A stretch of DNA of 9,733 nt from Candidatus Dadabacteria bacterium (GTDB lineage: Bacteria > J088), in assembly GCA_003695505.1 (NCBI GenBank), contig RFIY01000136.1, positions 1-9,733 of the forward strand, in the 5' to 3' direction. The position numbers were made by a program, and so were the translations under genes. The first letter of the stretch is position 1; every line of letters starts with the position of its first letter. Below are positions 1-7,070 of this stretch, one piece after another. The notes beneath the pieces were generated by a model. The model did not search any database, was not told the origin of the DNA, and worked only from the letters and a program-made list of their open reading frames with translations.

Positions 1-18
1 AAAGGTTGGTTCCAGTCC

Positions 19-489
19 ATGCCACGCAAGGCAACATTTTCAGAGAAACAGCTCGCGGAGTTCCGTGCGAATCTCGAGCAGATGCGCAAGGAAATCCAGC
101 AAAGCATCCAGGCACGCCTGGCCTCGAAGCGAGATCTTGAGATCAAGGACATCGGTGATTCCTTCGACAGTGCCTCGGAGGGGCGCGAGCAGGAATTCGG
201 CTATCTGATGAATACCCGCGATCGCGAGAAGATGATGAAGATCGCGGATGCGCTGCGGCGGCTCGATGCCGGCGAGTACGGTATCTGCGAGGAATGCGGG
301 GAACCGATCGGCGTCAAACGCCTCAGGGCGATGCCGTTTGCGACGCTTTGTCTGCGCTGTCAGGAAGAAGAAGAGGAAATGACGGCGTTGCAGCGGGAAC
401 GGCAACTCGAAGAGGACGAGCAGCAGTACTTCGAGCTCGCCGAGTCCGAACTCGGCGAGGGGGGGATGGACGACGACTTCGAGGAGTAG
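19..489 (+). CDS. DksA/TraR-family C4 zinc-finger regulator of RNA polymerase
   Basis: The 156-residue protein should bind in the secondary channel of RNA polymerase and modulate initiation, as DksA does with ppGpp. It shows a short N-terminus, then a charged helical hairpin (about residues 8-85) with D47-x-x-D50-x-A52 at its tip, matching the DxxDxA tip motif of DksA. A four-cysteine zinc finger follows (C90, C93, C111, C114). The tip lies about 24 residues nearer the N-terminus than in E. coli DksA, so the N-terminal segment is shorter. The tail after the finger (115-156) is very acidic: 19 of 42 residues are Asp or Glu. Only 18 bases precede the ATG, with at most a weak purine stretch at 1-5, so promoter and ribosome site cannot be judged. 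Family assignment is firm; whether it is the main DksA or a paralogue is not decidable here, so no symbol is given. Confidence 0.92.
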   Translation: MPRKATFSEKQLAEFRANLEQMRKEIQQSIQARLASKRDLEIKDIGDSFDSASEGREQEFGYLMNTRDREKMMKIADALRRLDAGEYGICEECGEPIGVKRLRAMPFATLCLRCQEEEEEMTALQRERQLEEDEQQYFELAESELGEGGMDDDFEE

Positions 490-518
490 TCGCCTCGCTC
501 AACGCCGACGACGTTACT

Positions 519-548
519 CGCCGCGTCTTTCGGGATGCGGCGTTTTTT
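519..548 (+). terminator. Intrinsic terminator of the DksA-like gene
   Basis: The stem CGCCGC/GCGGCG (519-524 with 537-542) extends inward by a G-U, U-A, C-G and U-G pair to a TTCG loop at 529-532. Six T residues follow directly at 543-548. It starts 29 bases after the TAG stop at 487-489. On the minus strand no T-run follows the stem, so it should not serve the convergent gene ending at 609; I see no clear terminator for that gene in 490-608. Confidence 0.85.
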
Positions 549-608
549 GTGCCATTCTGTTGGCGCGGAAAGCCACCCTCGAACAGCCGGATGAACGACG
601 CGCGCGTG

Positions 609-2918
609 TCAGCCCCCGCCGGCGAACGAGAGCAGATCCGTCAGCGAGAAGTTTTCGTTGAACCAGTTCGCGGCCTCGATCATCGCGCGATGCGCGGTGT
701 AGAGATCTGCCGGCGCGTAGTCCGAAAAACCCGATGGATCGCCGGGACAGGCCAGAGACGACGGAATCTTGACGTACATTGCCCCATTGAATGAGGGGTT
801 CTGCAGATACAGGTACATCAGTCCCGGCGACGAACCGAACAACAGGTTCATGACGCCGGATTCGGCCTGATCCTGCGGCGCCTCGCAGTCAGCCGGCAAA
901 GGAGCTGGTGGTCCGTCGACGAAAAAGGTCTGCGGGACTTCGCCGAGATCCGGGTCGAGCGGAAAGCGGAATGTGTACGCGCTGACGCCGGCTCTGAAGT
1001 GGGTCGTATCTCCGGTCGTCTGCCAAGCGTACTGTGTCGTTTCCGAAGGCGCGATCTCTTCTTCGATGATGAATTCATTGACGTTGATCGACGCGCCCTG
1101 TGGCGTCGTAGCGGTCGCGACTTCCCAGTAAGGCAGGATCGCCCGTAGTGGCAACGGCGAAGGCCCGGCTGGATCGGTGTCAGGGCGGTACGCCAGTCCC
1201 TTGCCAAAGTCAAACGCCAGCACATCGGGGAAGGGGTCAGACCCGAAAAAGAATGTTGCGCTGATGATCGGTTGGAGGTCGATCATGCGGAATAACTGTG
1301 TCTGAACCGTCGGATCGTCGACAGACGCGAACTGATCGCGGAGCGTCGAGATTGCCTCGCCGAGCGCAACGACGAATTCGTCGGATGGGATCGTCTGCTG
1401 GGTAATTTGCGGCAGCAACAGCCGAATCACGTCCTTGATGCCGTCAAGGTCTCCAGGATTTATACCAGCAAGTTCGGCAATGGCATCCGGGATCTTCAGT
1501 TGAATGTCTTCCTCGATGCTGAAGCCGATGCGATCCCCGCGATTCAGGACGCCGTCGTTGTTCTGATCATCGAAAATGAACGAGTACTCCGCGAGAATTT
1601 CATCGAGATCAATCCGGCCACCATGGCGTACCGTACGACGGACGAGACTCTCAGGCAGGGGCGCCATCGCGCCAAATGACGCAGCTAGCGCGTTGTCGAC
1701 CTGGCGGATGAATGGTTCCCAGCGGTTTTCGTCACGGTCGAATGTTCTCGGATCATCCATCAGAAACCCAAGCCGGCGCAGCCAGAAACTGAGCGGTTTT
1801 CCGGTGTAGTTGTCAGCCACGGCGAGCGCGCATTCCCCGGGCGTGTCCACGCGACCGTTCGGGTTGGCATCATCGGCCTCGGCCTCGCGAGCGCTGTCGA
1901 TCGGCTGACCATAGTAGGGACTGGACTGGCTGATGCCCGGTACGTTGACGATCGTGCCACACTCGAGCATGTCGAGCAGGTTGCTGCCGTTGTTGAAGAC
2001 CTTGAGGATCCAGTCGGTAAGCTGGGTCAGTTGGGCGTCGTTGATCGTCAGGTCGTGGGCGGCGACCGACAGCACGATGCCGCGGATCAGTTCTACCACA
2101 AAACGGATCACGCGGGCTTCGGACAGATCCCAGCGCCGTCCGGTGCGAATCTGAATCAACAGCGCGTCCGGATCTTCGAGCAGCTTGCGGTCGGTTGGGT
2201 CGAGGTTCGATCCCAATCGAATCGGCACGCCGGGAGTGGCAAAGGCGTTGGGATTGAAAGCGAGGTTATGATCATTCGTCGCAAGGTACTCGCAGTCCGG
2301 GATCGTTTCGAGGATTTCATGCGCCGCGGCGATGCCGTCGAACGGATCCTCCAAATTGGCGGCGTAGTAATTGGCGATCTGGTCTCCGAAGTCGAGTTCA
2401 TATTCGAGCGACTGGGCGGGCAACAGTTTGGACAGCGAGCTGCTCCCGCCGCTGTCACCATTCGCCAGCGACACGGCACCGCGGATCAATGGGTCGAGCA
2501 GGTCATTGAGGAAGCGCAGCAGCTCCTGCACGTTCCCGATCAGTTGCCCATAGGCGGCGCGGCAAATCAGATCGGAGCGGTTTGCATTGAGCAGGGTTTC
2601 GACCTCGCGCAGCTCATTGCCGGTCAGCGATTGTGCAAAGGCAAGCGCGCGCGCGTAGTTGTCGACGGCGGTTTTGCCGCGGAACGTGTCGATGTTGCGG
2701 TCGCCCTCGGAAATGGCTGCCGCGTAGTCGCAGAGCGCGGTCGCGGCCGTGACATCCGCGAGCGCGGAGAAGCGGCAATTGTCTTCCGGGTCGAGAAAAC
2801 GATTGCAGGCCGATGCCGACAGCCCGATCAGTACGATCGGCAGCCAGCGCCGCACGCGCCGCATCCAGCGTCGGCGTCCAGGCAGGGTCTGAGCGGACGC
2901 GATTGTGTCAGGGCGCAT
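609..2918 (-). CDS. Large exported protein, probable lipoprotein, with an EF-hand-type loop; function unknown
   Basis: I do not recognise this family. The chosen ATG at 2916-2918 has an AGG six bases upstream and overlaps the preceding gene by 11 bases, giving 769 residues. A second ATG at 2862-2864 is possible (751 residues). The frame stays open to 3056, but that would overlap the upstream gene by about 150 bases. An arginine-rich N-terminus precedes the hydrophobic stretch WLPIVLIGLSASA and C38. The ASA|C junction could be a degenerate lipobox or a signal peptidase I site, so lipidation is uncertain. Residues 451-462 (DQNNDGVLNRGD) fit a calcium-binding EF-hand loop with D, N, D, G, L and D at positions 1, 3, 5, 6, 8 and 12. 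A weaker D/N/N/G loop starts near residue 350. The mature part has nine cysteines, counting C38. It is probably co-translated with the IPT/TIG-like protein and ends in GGG. Confidence 0.8.
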   Translation of the reverse strand: MRPDTIASAQTLPGRRRWMRRVRRWLPIVLIGLSASACNRFLDPEDNCRFSALADVTAATALCDYAAAISEGDRNIDTFRGKTAVDNYARALAFAQSLTGNELREVETLLNANRSDLICRAAYGQLIGNVQELLRFLNDLLDPLIRGAVSLANGDSGGSSSLSKLLPAQSLEYELDFGDQIANYYAANLEDPFDGIAAAHEILETIPDCEYLATNDHNLAFNPNAFATPGVPIRLGSNLDPTDRKLLEDPDALLIQIRTGRRWDLSEARVIRFVVELIRGIVLSVAAHDLTINDAQLTQLTDWILKVFNNGSNLLDMLECGTIVNVPGISQSSPYYGQPIDSAREAEADDANPNGRVDTPGECALAVADNYTGKPLSFWLRRLGFLMDDPRTFDRDENRWEPFIRQVDNALAASFGAMAPLPESLVRRTVRHGGRIDLDEILAEYSFIFDDQNNDGVLNRGDRIGFSIEEDIQLKIPDAIAELAGINPGDLDGIKDVIRLLLPQITQQTIPSDEFVVALGEAISTLRDQFASVDDPTVQTQLFRMIDLQPIISATFFFGSDPFPDVLAFDFGKGLAYRPDTDPAGPSPLPLRAILPYWEVATATTPQGASINVNEFIIEEEIAPSETTQYAWQTTGDTTHFRAGVSAYTFRFPLDPDLGEVPQTFFVDGPPAPLPADCEAPQDQAESGVMNLLFGSSPGLMYLYLQNPSFNGAMYVKIPSSLACPGDPSGFSDYAPADLYTAHRAMIEAANWFNENFSLTDLLSFAGGG

Positions 2919-4824
2919 TGACGGCCTGGATGCAGTAGAGGCGCCCGGGACGCGTGAACGGTACCGTTGCCCAGGCGTAACCCGTGGTCGCGGCGGGGGC
3001 CGGATAGAGGCGCTGGCCGCCGCTGCCCTGGCCGACACCGTCGGTGCGGACGACAACGAGGTTGTCGGTGCCGGGGCTGGTTACCAGCAGGAACGTCGGC
3101 CCGTTGCTCACGGCGACGGCATTGGGGACGAGGGACATCGCGAACGGCGCATCGAACACATCGACGCCGCCAGGTGCGGTCGTGCGAACCTCGAGAATGG
3201 GCGCCACAGGCGCGGTGACCGCCTTGTCGACAATCGCGGTGACTTCGGACGGCACGGTGATTCCGGCCGAAGCGGCGGATACGGCCGCGCGATAGTCGGA
3301 GACTGCCTGGGGTGCCTGGCTGCTCCAGGCGCCGAGAATGTCATTCCAGGTCGCTGCGGTCGTCGAGAACGCGCTACTTTCGAGTCGAATCGCCGCGACG
3401 CGATCATCATCGGCCGCGGACAGGTCGTCGAGCGTCAGCCAGAGCTGAGGGATGACGGTGTTGTTCGTGGTCAGGCGATGCCCGAATGCCGACGAGGTGT
3501 CGAGCAGCATCGCGCGAACGCGCGTGTTCGGAATCGTGATCGTTGCCGTTGTTTCGCTGACCTGCCCGGGGTTGCGCAGGCGCAGGATCACTGCGTCGGT
3601 GGTGGCGCCGCTGACGCGGTTCATCGCAATGTAGACGTCAATCGTCTGGCTGCTGGTGGTCGTAGGTTGCCAGGCGCGGAGGGCGACATCGACCGGGCGC
3701 GCGCCATCCATACCGAGATCGGCAACCTCGGCGCTGCCGTCGGTGACCGACAGTGCGGCCAGCCAGGCCTGCTGATTGACCGCATTGTAGCCGACGGTCA
3801 GCAGGGTGTCGTCGACGAAAGCACCGCCGGTGGGGCGAGCATCCGGGCCAATCAGTCCGACGAGGCTCAACGTGGACCGCGTGCTGTACAGCTCGCCGGA
3901 CAGCAGGGAGACTTCCGCAGAGTCTTTCGCCAGGATCGCGAGCCGGCGGTTCCCCAGTGGGTTGCCGAGGTTTTGCGAGACGATGCGGGTCGGATTCAGT
4001 CCGGTCACGATGTCGGTGGCGAAGCGGGAATACTGGTCGTCAAGCACGAGCGCGCCATCCAGCCCGTCGAACGGGTCGGTCGTCGCGCGTTGTGTCAGCG
4101 AGACGACGGCCTGACCAACGGCGTCGACACGGACATCGTGCAGCGTCAGTTCGACGTCCGACACCGGAATCGAGATCAGATGTGTTTCCTCCTGGTCGTT
4201 CCAGGCTTTGGGCGACAGCGTCGGGTCGGTGCTCGATACAGGACCGACACGCGACAGCCGTACCAGTTCGACCTCATCGTCGTCCTGCAGGATCACGGCG
4301 CCGACAAAGTCGTCGAACGGCACGCAGTCCGCGACGCTGTTTTCTTCCAGGCAGGCGGCCGCTGCTGAGAGGTCTCCGTCGTAAAACGGCAATGCGTTAC
4401 TGGTGCCGCGCCGGTTGACGACCTGAACGGCGACGATCCTGTTGCTCGGGTTGCGTACCGGCGTCAGAAATTCGATCCGATCAAGCTCGGGATTAGAGCG
4501 ATCCGGCCCCCAGAACTTGATGACGCCTGCGGCCGGGTCGATCTGGTCGGCCTGGCGCGCATAGATCTCGATGCCGTCGAACAGGACGTGGGCATCCGGG
4601 TCGTTGAGCGGGTCGAGCAGGTTCGTGCCACTGATGACAACCAGGGTGCCGGGCAGGCCCGCCTGTGGATTGAGTTCGATCAATTCAGGTTCACCGGGTG
4701 CGGGCACACAGCCGAAGAAGTCGCCGCCGGCTCCCTGCAGGGCGCCGATCAACCCGATGGCAAGTATCGAGCGCAGTACATTGCGCACGCGCCTCCGGGT
4801 CGTGGATTGTCTGACTCTGGCCAT
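2908..4824 (-). CDS. Exported protein with IPT/TIG-like domain, probable lipoprotein; function unknown
   Basis: The ATG at 4822-4824 is preceded by AAAGGAGG five bases away, the best ribosome site in the window, giving 638 residues. The frame is open to 4884, but the in-frame ATGs at 4884 and 4842 lack such a site. The N-terminus is arginine-rich (TTRRRVRNVLRSILAIGLIG) with a hydrophobic core and a cysteine at residue 39. DFFG|C is a poor lipobox, and a Tat-like reading of TRRRV is possible but weak. Residues about 45-135 begin like an IPT/TIG immunoglobulin-like domain: P-E-L-I-E-L-N-P, then G-x-x-G-T-L-V-V-I-S-G-T-N. The rest is rich in short beta-type segments and Asp; the stretch near the C-terminus (VAVSNGPTFLLVTSPGTDN) resembles one blade of a beta-propeller, but this is weak. 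It likely acts outside the cytoplasmic membrane. Its neighbour at 609-2918 is probably its functional partner. Confidence 0.82.
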   Translation of the reverse strand: MARVRQSTTRRRVRNVLRSILAIGLIGALQGAGGDFFGCVPAPGEPELIELNPQAGLPGTLVVISGTNLLDPLNDPDAHVLFDGIEIYARQADQIDPAAGVIKFWGPDRSNPELDRIEFLTPVRNPSNRIVAVQVVNRRGTSNALPFYDGDLSAAAACLEENSVADCVPFDDFVGAVILQDDDEVELVRLSRVGPVSSTDPTLSPKAWNDQEETHLISIPVSDVELTLHDVRVDAVGQAVVSLTQRATTDPFDGLDGALVLDDQYSRFATDIVTGLNPTRIVSQNLGNPLGNRRLAILAKDSAEVSLLSGELYSTRSTLSLVGLIGPDARPTGGAFVDDTLLTVGYNAVNQQAWLAALSVTDGSAEVADLGMDGARPVDVALRAWQPTTTSSQTIDVYIAMNRVSGATTDAVILRLRNPGQVSETTATITIPNTRVRAMLLDTSSAFGHRLTTNNTVIPQLWLTLDDLSAADDDRVAAIRLESSAFSTTAATWNDILGAWSSQAPQAVSDYRAAVSAASAGITVPSEVTAIVDKAVTAPVAPILEVRTTAPGGVDVFDAPFAMSLVPNAVAVSNGPTFLLVTSPGTDNLVVVRTDGVGQGSGGQRLYPAPAATTGYAWATVPFTRPGRLYCIQAVNAP

Positions 4825-4828
4825 CGTC

Positions 4829-4836
4829 GCCTCCTT
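4829..4836 (-). promoter_or_regulatory. Strong Shine-Dalgarno that fixes the IPT/TIG protein start
   Basis: Read on the minus strand this is AAAGGAGG, followed by CGACG and the ATG at 4824-4822. It decides the start against the two upstream in-frame ATGs (4884, 4842). Confidence 0.85.
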
Positions 4837-4865
4837 TGGCATCCGGTGCCCTGCTTCGCGCGAAC

Positions 4866-4894
4866 ATTCTAGCGAAGGATGCACAGGCTGCGCA
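4866..4894 (-). promoter_or_regulatory. Candidate sigma70-type promoter of the two exported-protein genes
   Basis: On the minus strand TAGAAT (4871-4866) matches TATAAT at five of six positions. It lies 17 bases from TGCGCA (4894-4889), which matches TTGACA at only three. Transcription would start near 4859, giving a leader of about 35 bases before the ATG at 4824. The position, in the only sizeable spacer before this gene pair, supports it; the -35 box is poor, as is common in activated promoters. Confidence 0.35.
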
Positions 4895-4930
4895 CCCTTT
4901 ATGGCGCACCGTCCCGATCATGTAGCCTAG

Positions 4931-4944
4931 CCGGTCGCGACCGG
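4931..4944. repeat. Perfect 14-bp palindrome CCGGTCGCGACCGG
   Basis: The sequence equals its own reverse complement with no spacer. It lies about 65 bases after the stop of the ATPase gene at 5009 and about 37 bases upstream of the candidate -35 box. As RNA it could form a 5-bp stem with a CGCG loop, but on the minus strand no T-run follows. An operator is as likely as a weak terminator. Confidence 0.45.
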
Positions 4945-4997
4945 TTTGGCCAGTTCAGGCACCAGATGTCATTGTTGGCCAGGACCTGTCTGGGCGC

Positions 4998-5013
4998 TGT
5001 GATCTGGATCACG
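4998..5013. promoter_or_regulatory. Near-consensus CRP/Vfr/Clp-type binding site
   Basis: TGTGATCTGGATCACG matches the TGTGA-N6-TCACA core of CRP-family sites at nine of ten defined positions and includes the inverted repeat GTGATC-TG-GATCAC. It overlaps the stop codon of the upstream ATPase gene (5009-5011) and is centred about 181 bases before the exported-protein start at 4824. That is further upstream than usual for the candidate promoter at 4866-4894, so either another promoter is used or the match is chance. Confidence 0.4.
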
Positions 5014-6097
5014 CACCGCCCCCGGGCCGTTCGAGTGCCTCGATGATGCCGGTCAGGCCTTCGATGCTATGAATGTCGGCATCAAAGACGGGCACCCGAT
5101 GAACCGGTACGCCGGCGCTTTGTTGCAGGCGGTCAATCGCGTCGGTCTGTTCGCGGGCGACCCGTTCGAGCTTCGCCGTCCAGTCCAGCAGGCGCACCAG
5201 CAGGTCGTCTTCGCTGGCCGTCGGCAGCGGCCCGGTGCCGAGTACCGGCCTGAGCCAGCGGTTGACGACAAAGGCGGAGACGGCAATGCGCAATTCGTCC
5301 AGCTTCCGCCGGAAGCGGAGCGCGTCGTCGAGCTGATGCTGATTGGGTCCGGTGACGACGATGAACGTTGTCTGCGGGTCGCGCAGCAGCGCGTCGGCGC
5401 GATCGGATTGTGTGCGGAAGGGTTCGAGGACATCTTCGGTGAGGCGGAAGAAGTCGGCGATCTCGGAAATGACGTTGCCGCCGGTCAACCGTTCCAGCGC
5501 TCGGAAAAAGACATCGGTGACACGGAACAACCCGCGGCCCGCACGCCCACCCACCGAAACGAAAATCTGAATCAGCTTAGAGTCGAAGAACTCCATCAGC
5601 CGCTGCGGCGCGGTGAGGAAGTCCAGTGCGTGGGTCGATGGTGGGGTGTCGAGAATGATCCGGTCGTAGGTGCCTTCGGCGGCGATCTCGGACAGCCGCT
5701 GCATCGATGCATATTCCTGGCTACCGGTCAGCCGCGTCGAGATGTTCTGGTAAAGGCGATTGTCGAGGATGCGCTGTTTCGTCTGCGGGTCCGGGGCATA
5801 GCGCTCGACGACGCGGTTGAGCGTGTTTTCGACGTCGAGCATCATCGCATGCAACGTGCCCTTCGGCGCGAGTCCGGACTCGACGAGTCGTGGCGTGACG
5901 TCTGCGGCCTCGGCGCCGATGCCATCGAGTCCCAGCGCGTTGGCCAGTCGGCGTGCCGGGTCGATCGTCAGCACGAGAGTCCGGTAACCTTCGATGGCGC
6001 TTGCGATGCCGATCGCGGCACTGACGCTTGTCTTGCCGACGCCGCCGCTGCCGCCGACGATGAGGATGCGATGGTTTTCGAGGCCGAGCAGGGTCAT
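5009..6097 (-). CDS. ArsA/Get3-like ATPase, subunit with intact switch I but no signature lysine
   Basis: This 362-residue protein is a cytosolic P-loop ATPase of the ArsA/Get3/MinD (SIMIBI) class. Seen motifs: P-loop G16-S-G-G-V-G-K22-T23, switch I region TIDPARRLANALG with D46, and the Walker B/switch II signature D150-TPPSTHALDFL, corresponding to the DTAPTGH motif of Get3. In the family's deviant Walker A motif (GKGGVGKT) the first lysine contacts the nucleotide of the partner subunit; here it is S17. There are no cysteines, so neither metalloid binding through thiols nor the Get3 zinc CxxC is possible. The ATG overlaps the stop of the preceding ATPase gene in an ATGA, implying coupled translation and probably a joint complex. 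From memory, paired ArsA-like ATPases of this type occur in actinobacteria (Rv3679/Rv3680 in M. tuberculosis) and myxobacteria. The client or target is unknown. Confidence 0.9.
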   Translation of the reverse strand: MTLLGLENHRILIVGGSGGVGKTSVSAAIGIASAIEGYRTLVLTIDPARRLANALGLDGIGAEAADVTPRLVESGLAPKGTLHAMMLDVENTLNRVVERYAPDPQTKQRILDNRLYQNISTRLTGSQEYASMQRLSEIAAEGTYDRIILDTPPSTHALDFLTAPQRLMEFFDSKLIQIFVSVGGRAGRGLFRVTDVFFRALERLTGGNVISEIADFFRLTEDVLEPFRTQSDRADALLRDPQTTFIVVTGPNQHQLDDALRFRRKLDELRIAVSAFVVNRWLRPVLGTGPLPTASEDDLLVRLLDWTAKLERVAREQTDAIDRLQQSAGVPVHRVPVFDADIHSIEGLTGIIEALERPGGGA

Positions 6098-7047
6098 CGC
6101 AAAACCTCACGCAGCAACAGTTCGAGCAGTTCCGGTTCGCTGCCGGCCGGCAGCCACGGGACACGAAAGCGGGGAATGTCGATGTCGGCAAGGCGCGGTT
6201 CGAGTGCCAGTTGCTGGCTGCGCCAGGCCTCGAGCCATCGCAGGCGCCCGCGCACCGCATCGGCGCGATCACCCAGGACTGCGTCGATGGACTCGTCGGG
6301 CTGGCCCGCGAGCCAGGCGGCGAACCGGGGATCGTCCTGCCCGATGTCAGGCAAAACCGCATTTTCGATCAGACCCGCGAGCGGGTATGGCGTGTCCTGT
6401 CGGATCGATGCGATCAGTTCGCGCGATTCCTCGACGGGGAGGTCTTCGAGCAGCGTGACGATGACGATTGCGGTTCTGGCCGGGTCGCGGAGCATGCGAT
6501 CGATGTCGCGTGAGCGCTCGGCAATCGGGCCGCTGCCGACGATGTCGAGCGCCGCCTGCGGGAAGCGCAGCAGGCTCAATGCGTGGCCGGTCGCCGGTGC
6601 GTCGACAACGATGCGGTCCCAGTACGGCGCTCCGCGGTAGAGACGTTCGAATTCGTACCAGATCTTGCCCAGCGTCACGAGCGCTTCGAGTCCAGGCAGC
6701 GCTGCGGTCAGCACCTGAAACAGGGAGTTGCGGGCGATGCGTCGTGTCAGCAGCGGCACCTTGAAGACGATTTCGAGGTATTCTTCGATCGCGGGCTTCA
6801 GCAGCAGATTCATCGCCGACAGGTTCGGTTCGATTTCGGCGGGGTCGTATTTCGGCGTGTAGCCGGAAAAGAGATAGCTGCCCTTCGGCGCCTCCGACAT
6901 CTCCACCCAAAGCGTGCGTTTGCCGGACCGCGCCGATCGCAATGCGGCGCCGGCGGACATCAGGCTCTTGCCAACACCGCCCTTGCCGGTGAAAATCAGC
7001 AGACGATGATCGAACAGCGTACTCAGGTCGGCCTGGCTGGAGGGCAT
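6094..7047 (-). CDS. ArsA/Get3-like ATPase, subunit with signature lysine but altered switch I
   Basis: The 317-residue protein has a canonical deviant Walker A, G21-K22-G-G-V-G-K27-S28, and the Walker B/switch II signature D149-APATGHALSLL. Where ArsA and Get3 carry the switch I aspartate (STDPAH), it reads V48-E-M-S-E-A-P, so the residue that activates water in Get3 appears missing, although E49 or E52 might substitute. There is no cysteine. It is shorter than its neighbour, ends in an amphipathic leucine/glutamate helix (EPELLELLLREVLR), and is clearly a diverged paralogue rather than a recent copy. It starts 23 bases after folD; the best ribosome site, GGAG, is ten bases from the ATG, so expression may depend on coupling. 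The complementary residue losses suggest it pairs with the 362-residue ATPase. No ArsB, ArsR or ArsC is present, and no tail-anchored client is evident. Confidence 0.9.
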   Translation of the reverse strand: MPSSQADLSTLFDHRLLIFTGKGGVGKSLMSAGAALRSARSGKRTLWVEMSEAPKGSYLFSGYTPKYDPAEIEPNLSAMNLLLKPAIEEYLEIVFKVPLLTRRIARNSLFQVLTAALPGLEALVTLGKIWYEFERLYRGAPYWDRIVVDAPATGHALSLLRFPQAALDIVGSGPIAERSRDIDRMLRDPARTAIVIVTLLEDLPVEESRELIASIRQDTPYPLAGLIENAVLPDIGQDDPRFAAWLAGQPDESIDAVLGDRADAVRGRLRWLEAWRSQQLALEPRLADIDIPRFRVPWLPAGSEPELLELLLREVLR

Positions 7048-7070
7048 CAGCTTCGGACTCCGATCCCGGC

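Noticed and set aside
294-794. 166-codon plus-strand frame running past the DksA-like gene
   Set aside because: It overlaps the zinc-finger coding region in another frame, crosses the terminator and enters the convergent gene. The product is arginine-rich with no motif.
2919-3056. N-terminal extension of the exported-protein gene to 3056
   Set aside because: It would overlap the upstream gene by about 150 bases and put a long Pro/Ala/Arg/Ser stretch before the signal sequence. The ATG at 2918 has an AGG at good spacing.
2905-4368. 487-codon open frame on the plus strand
   Set aside because: It lies wholly antisense to the exported-protein gene, which has a perfect ribosome site and signal sequence. 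The antisense product is rich in Arg, Gly, Ala and Asp with no recognisable motif, as expected of mirrored GC-rich codons.
4931-4944. Palindrome as an intrinsic terminator of the ATPase operon
   Set aside because: On the minus strand the stem is followed by CTAGGCTACA, with no T-run; listed only as a repeat or possible operator.
5069-6640. 523-codon open frame on the plus strand
   Set aside because: It is antisense to both ATPase genes, whose P-loop and switch motifs prove the minus strand. Its C-terminal part is low-complexity Ser/Arg and shows no domain.
5009-7047. Arsenite efflux ATPases (arsA)
   Set aside because: There are no cysteines for metalloid binding and no ars genes nearby; only the ATPase fold is shared.
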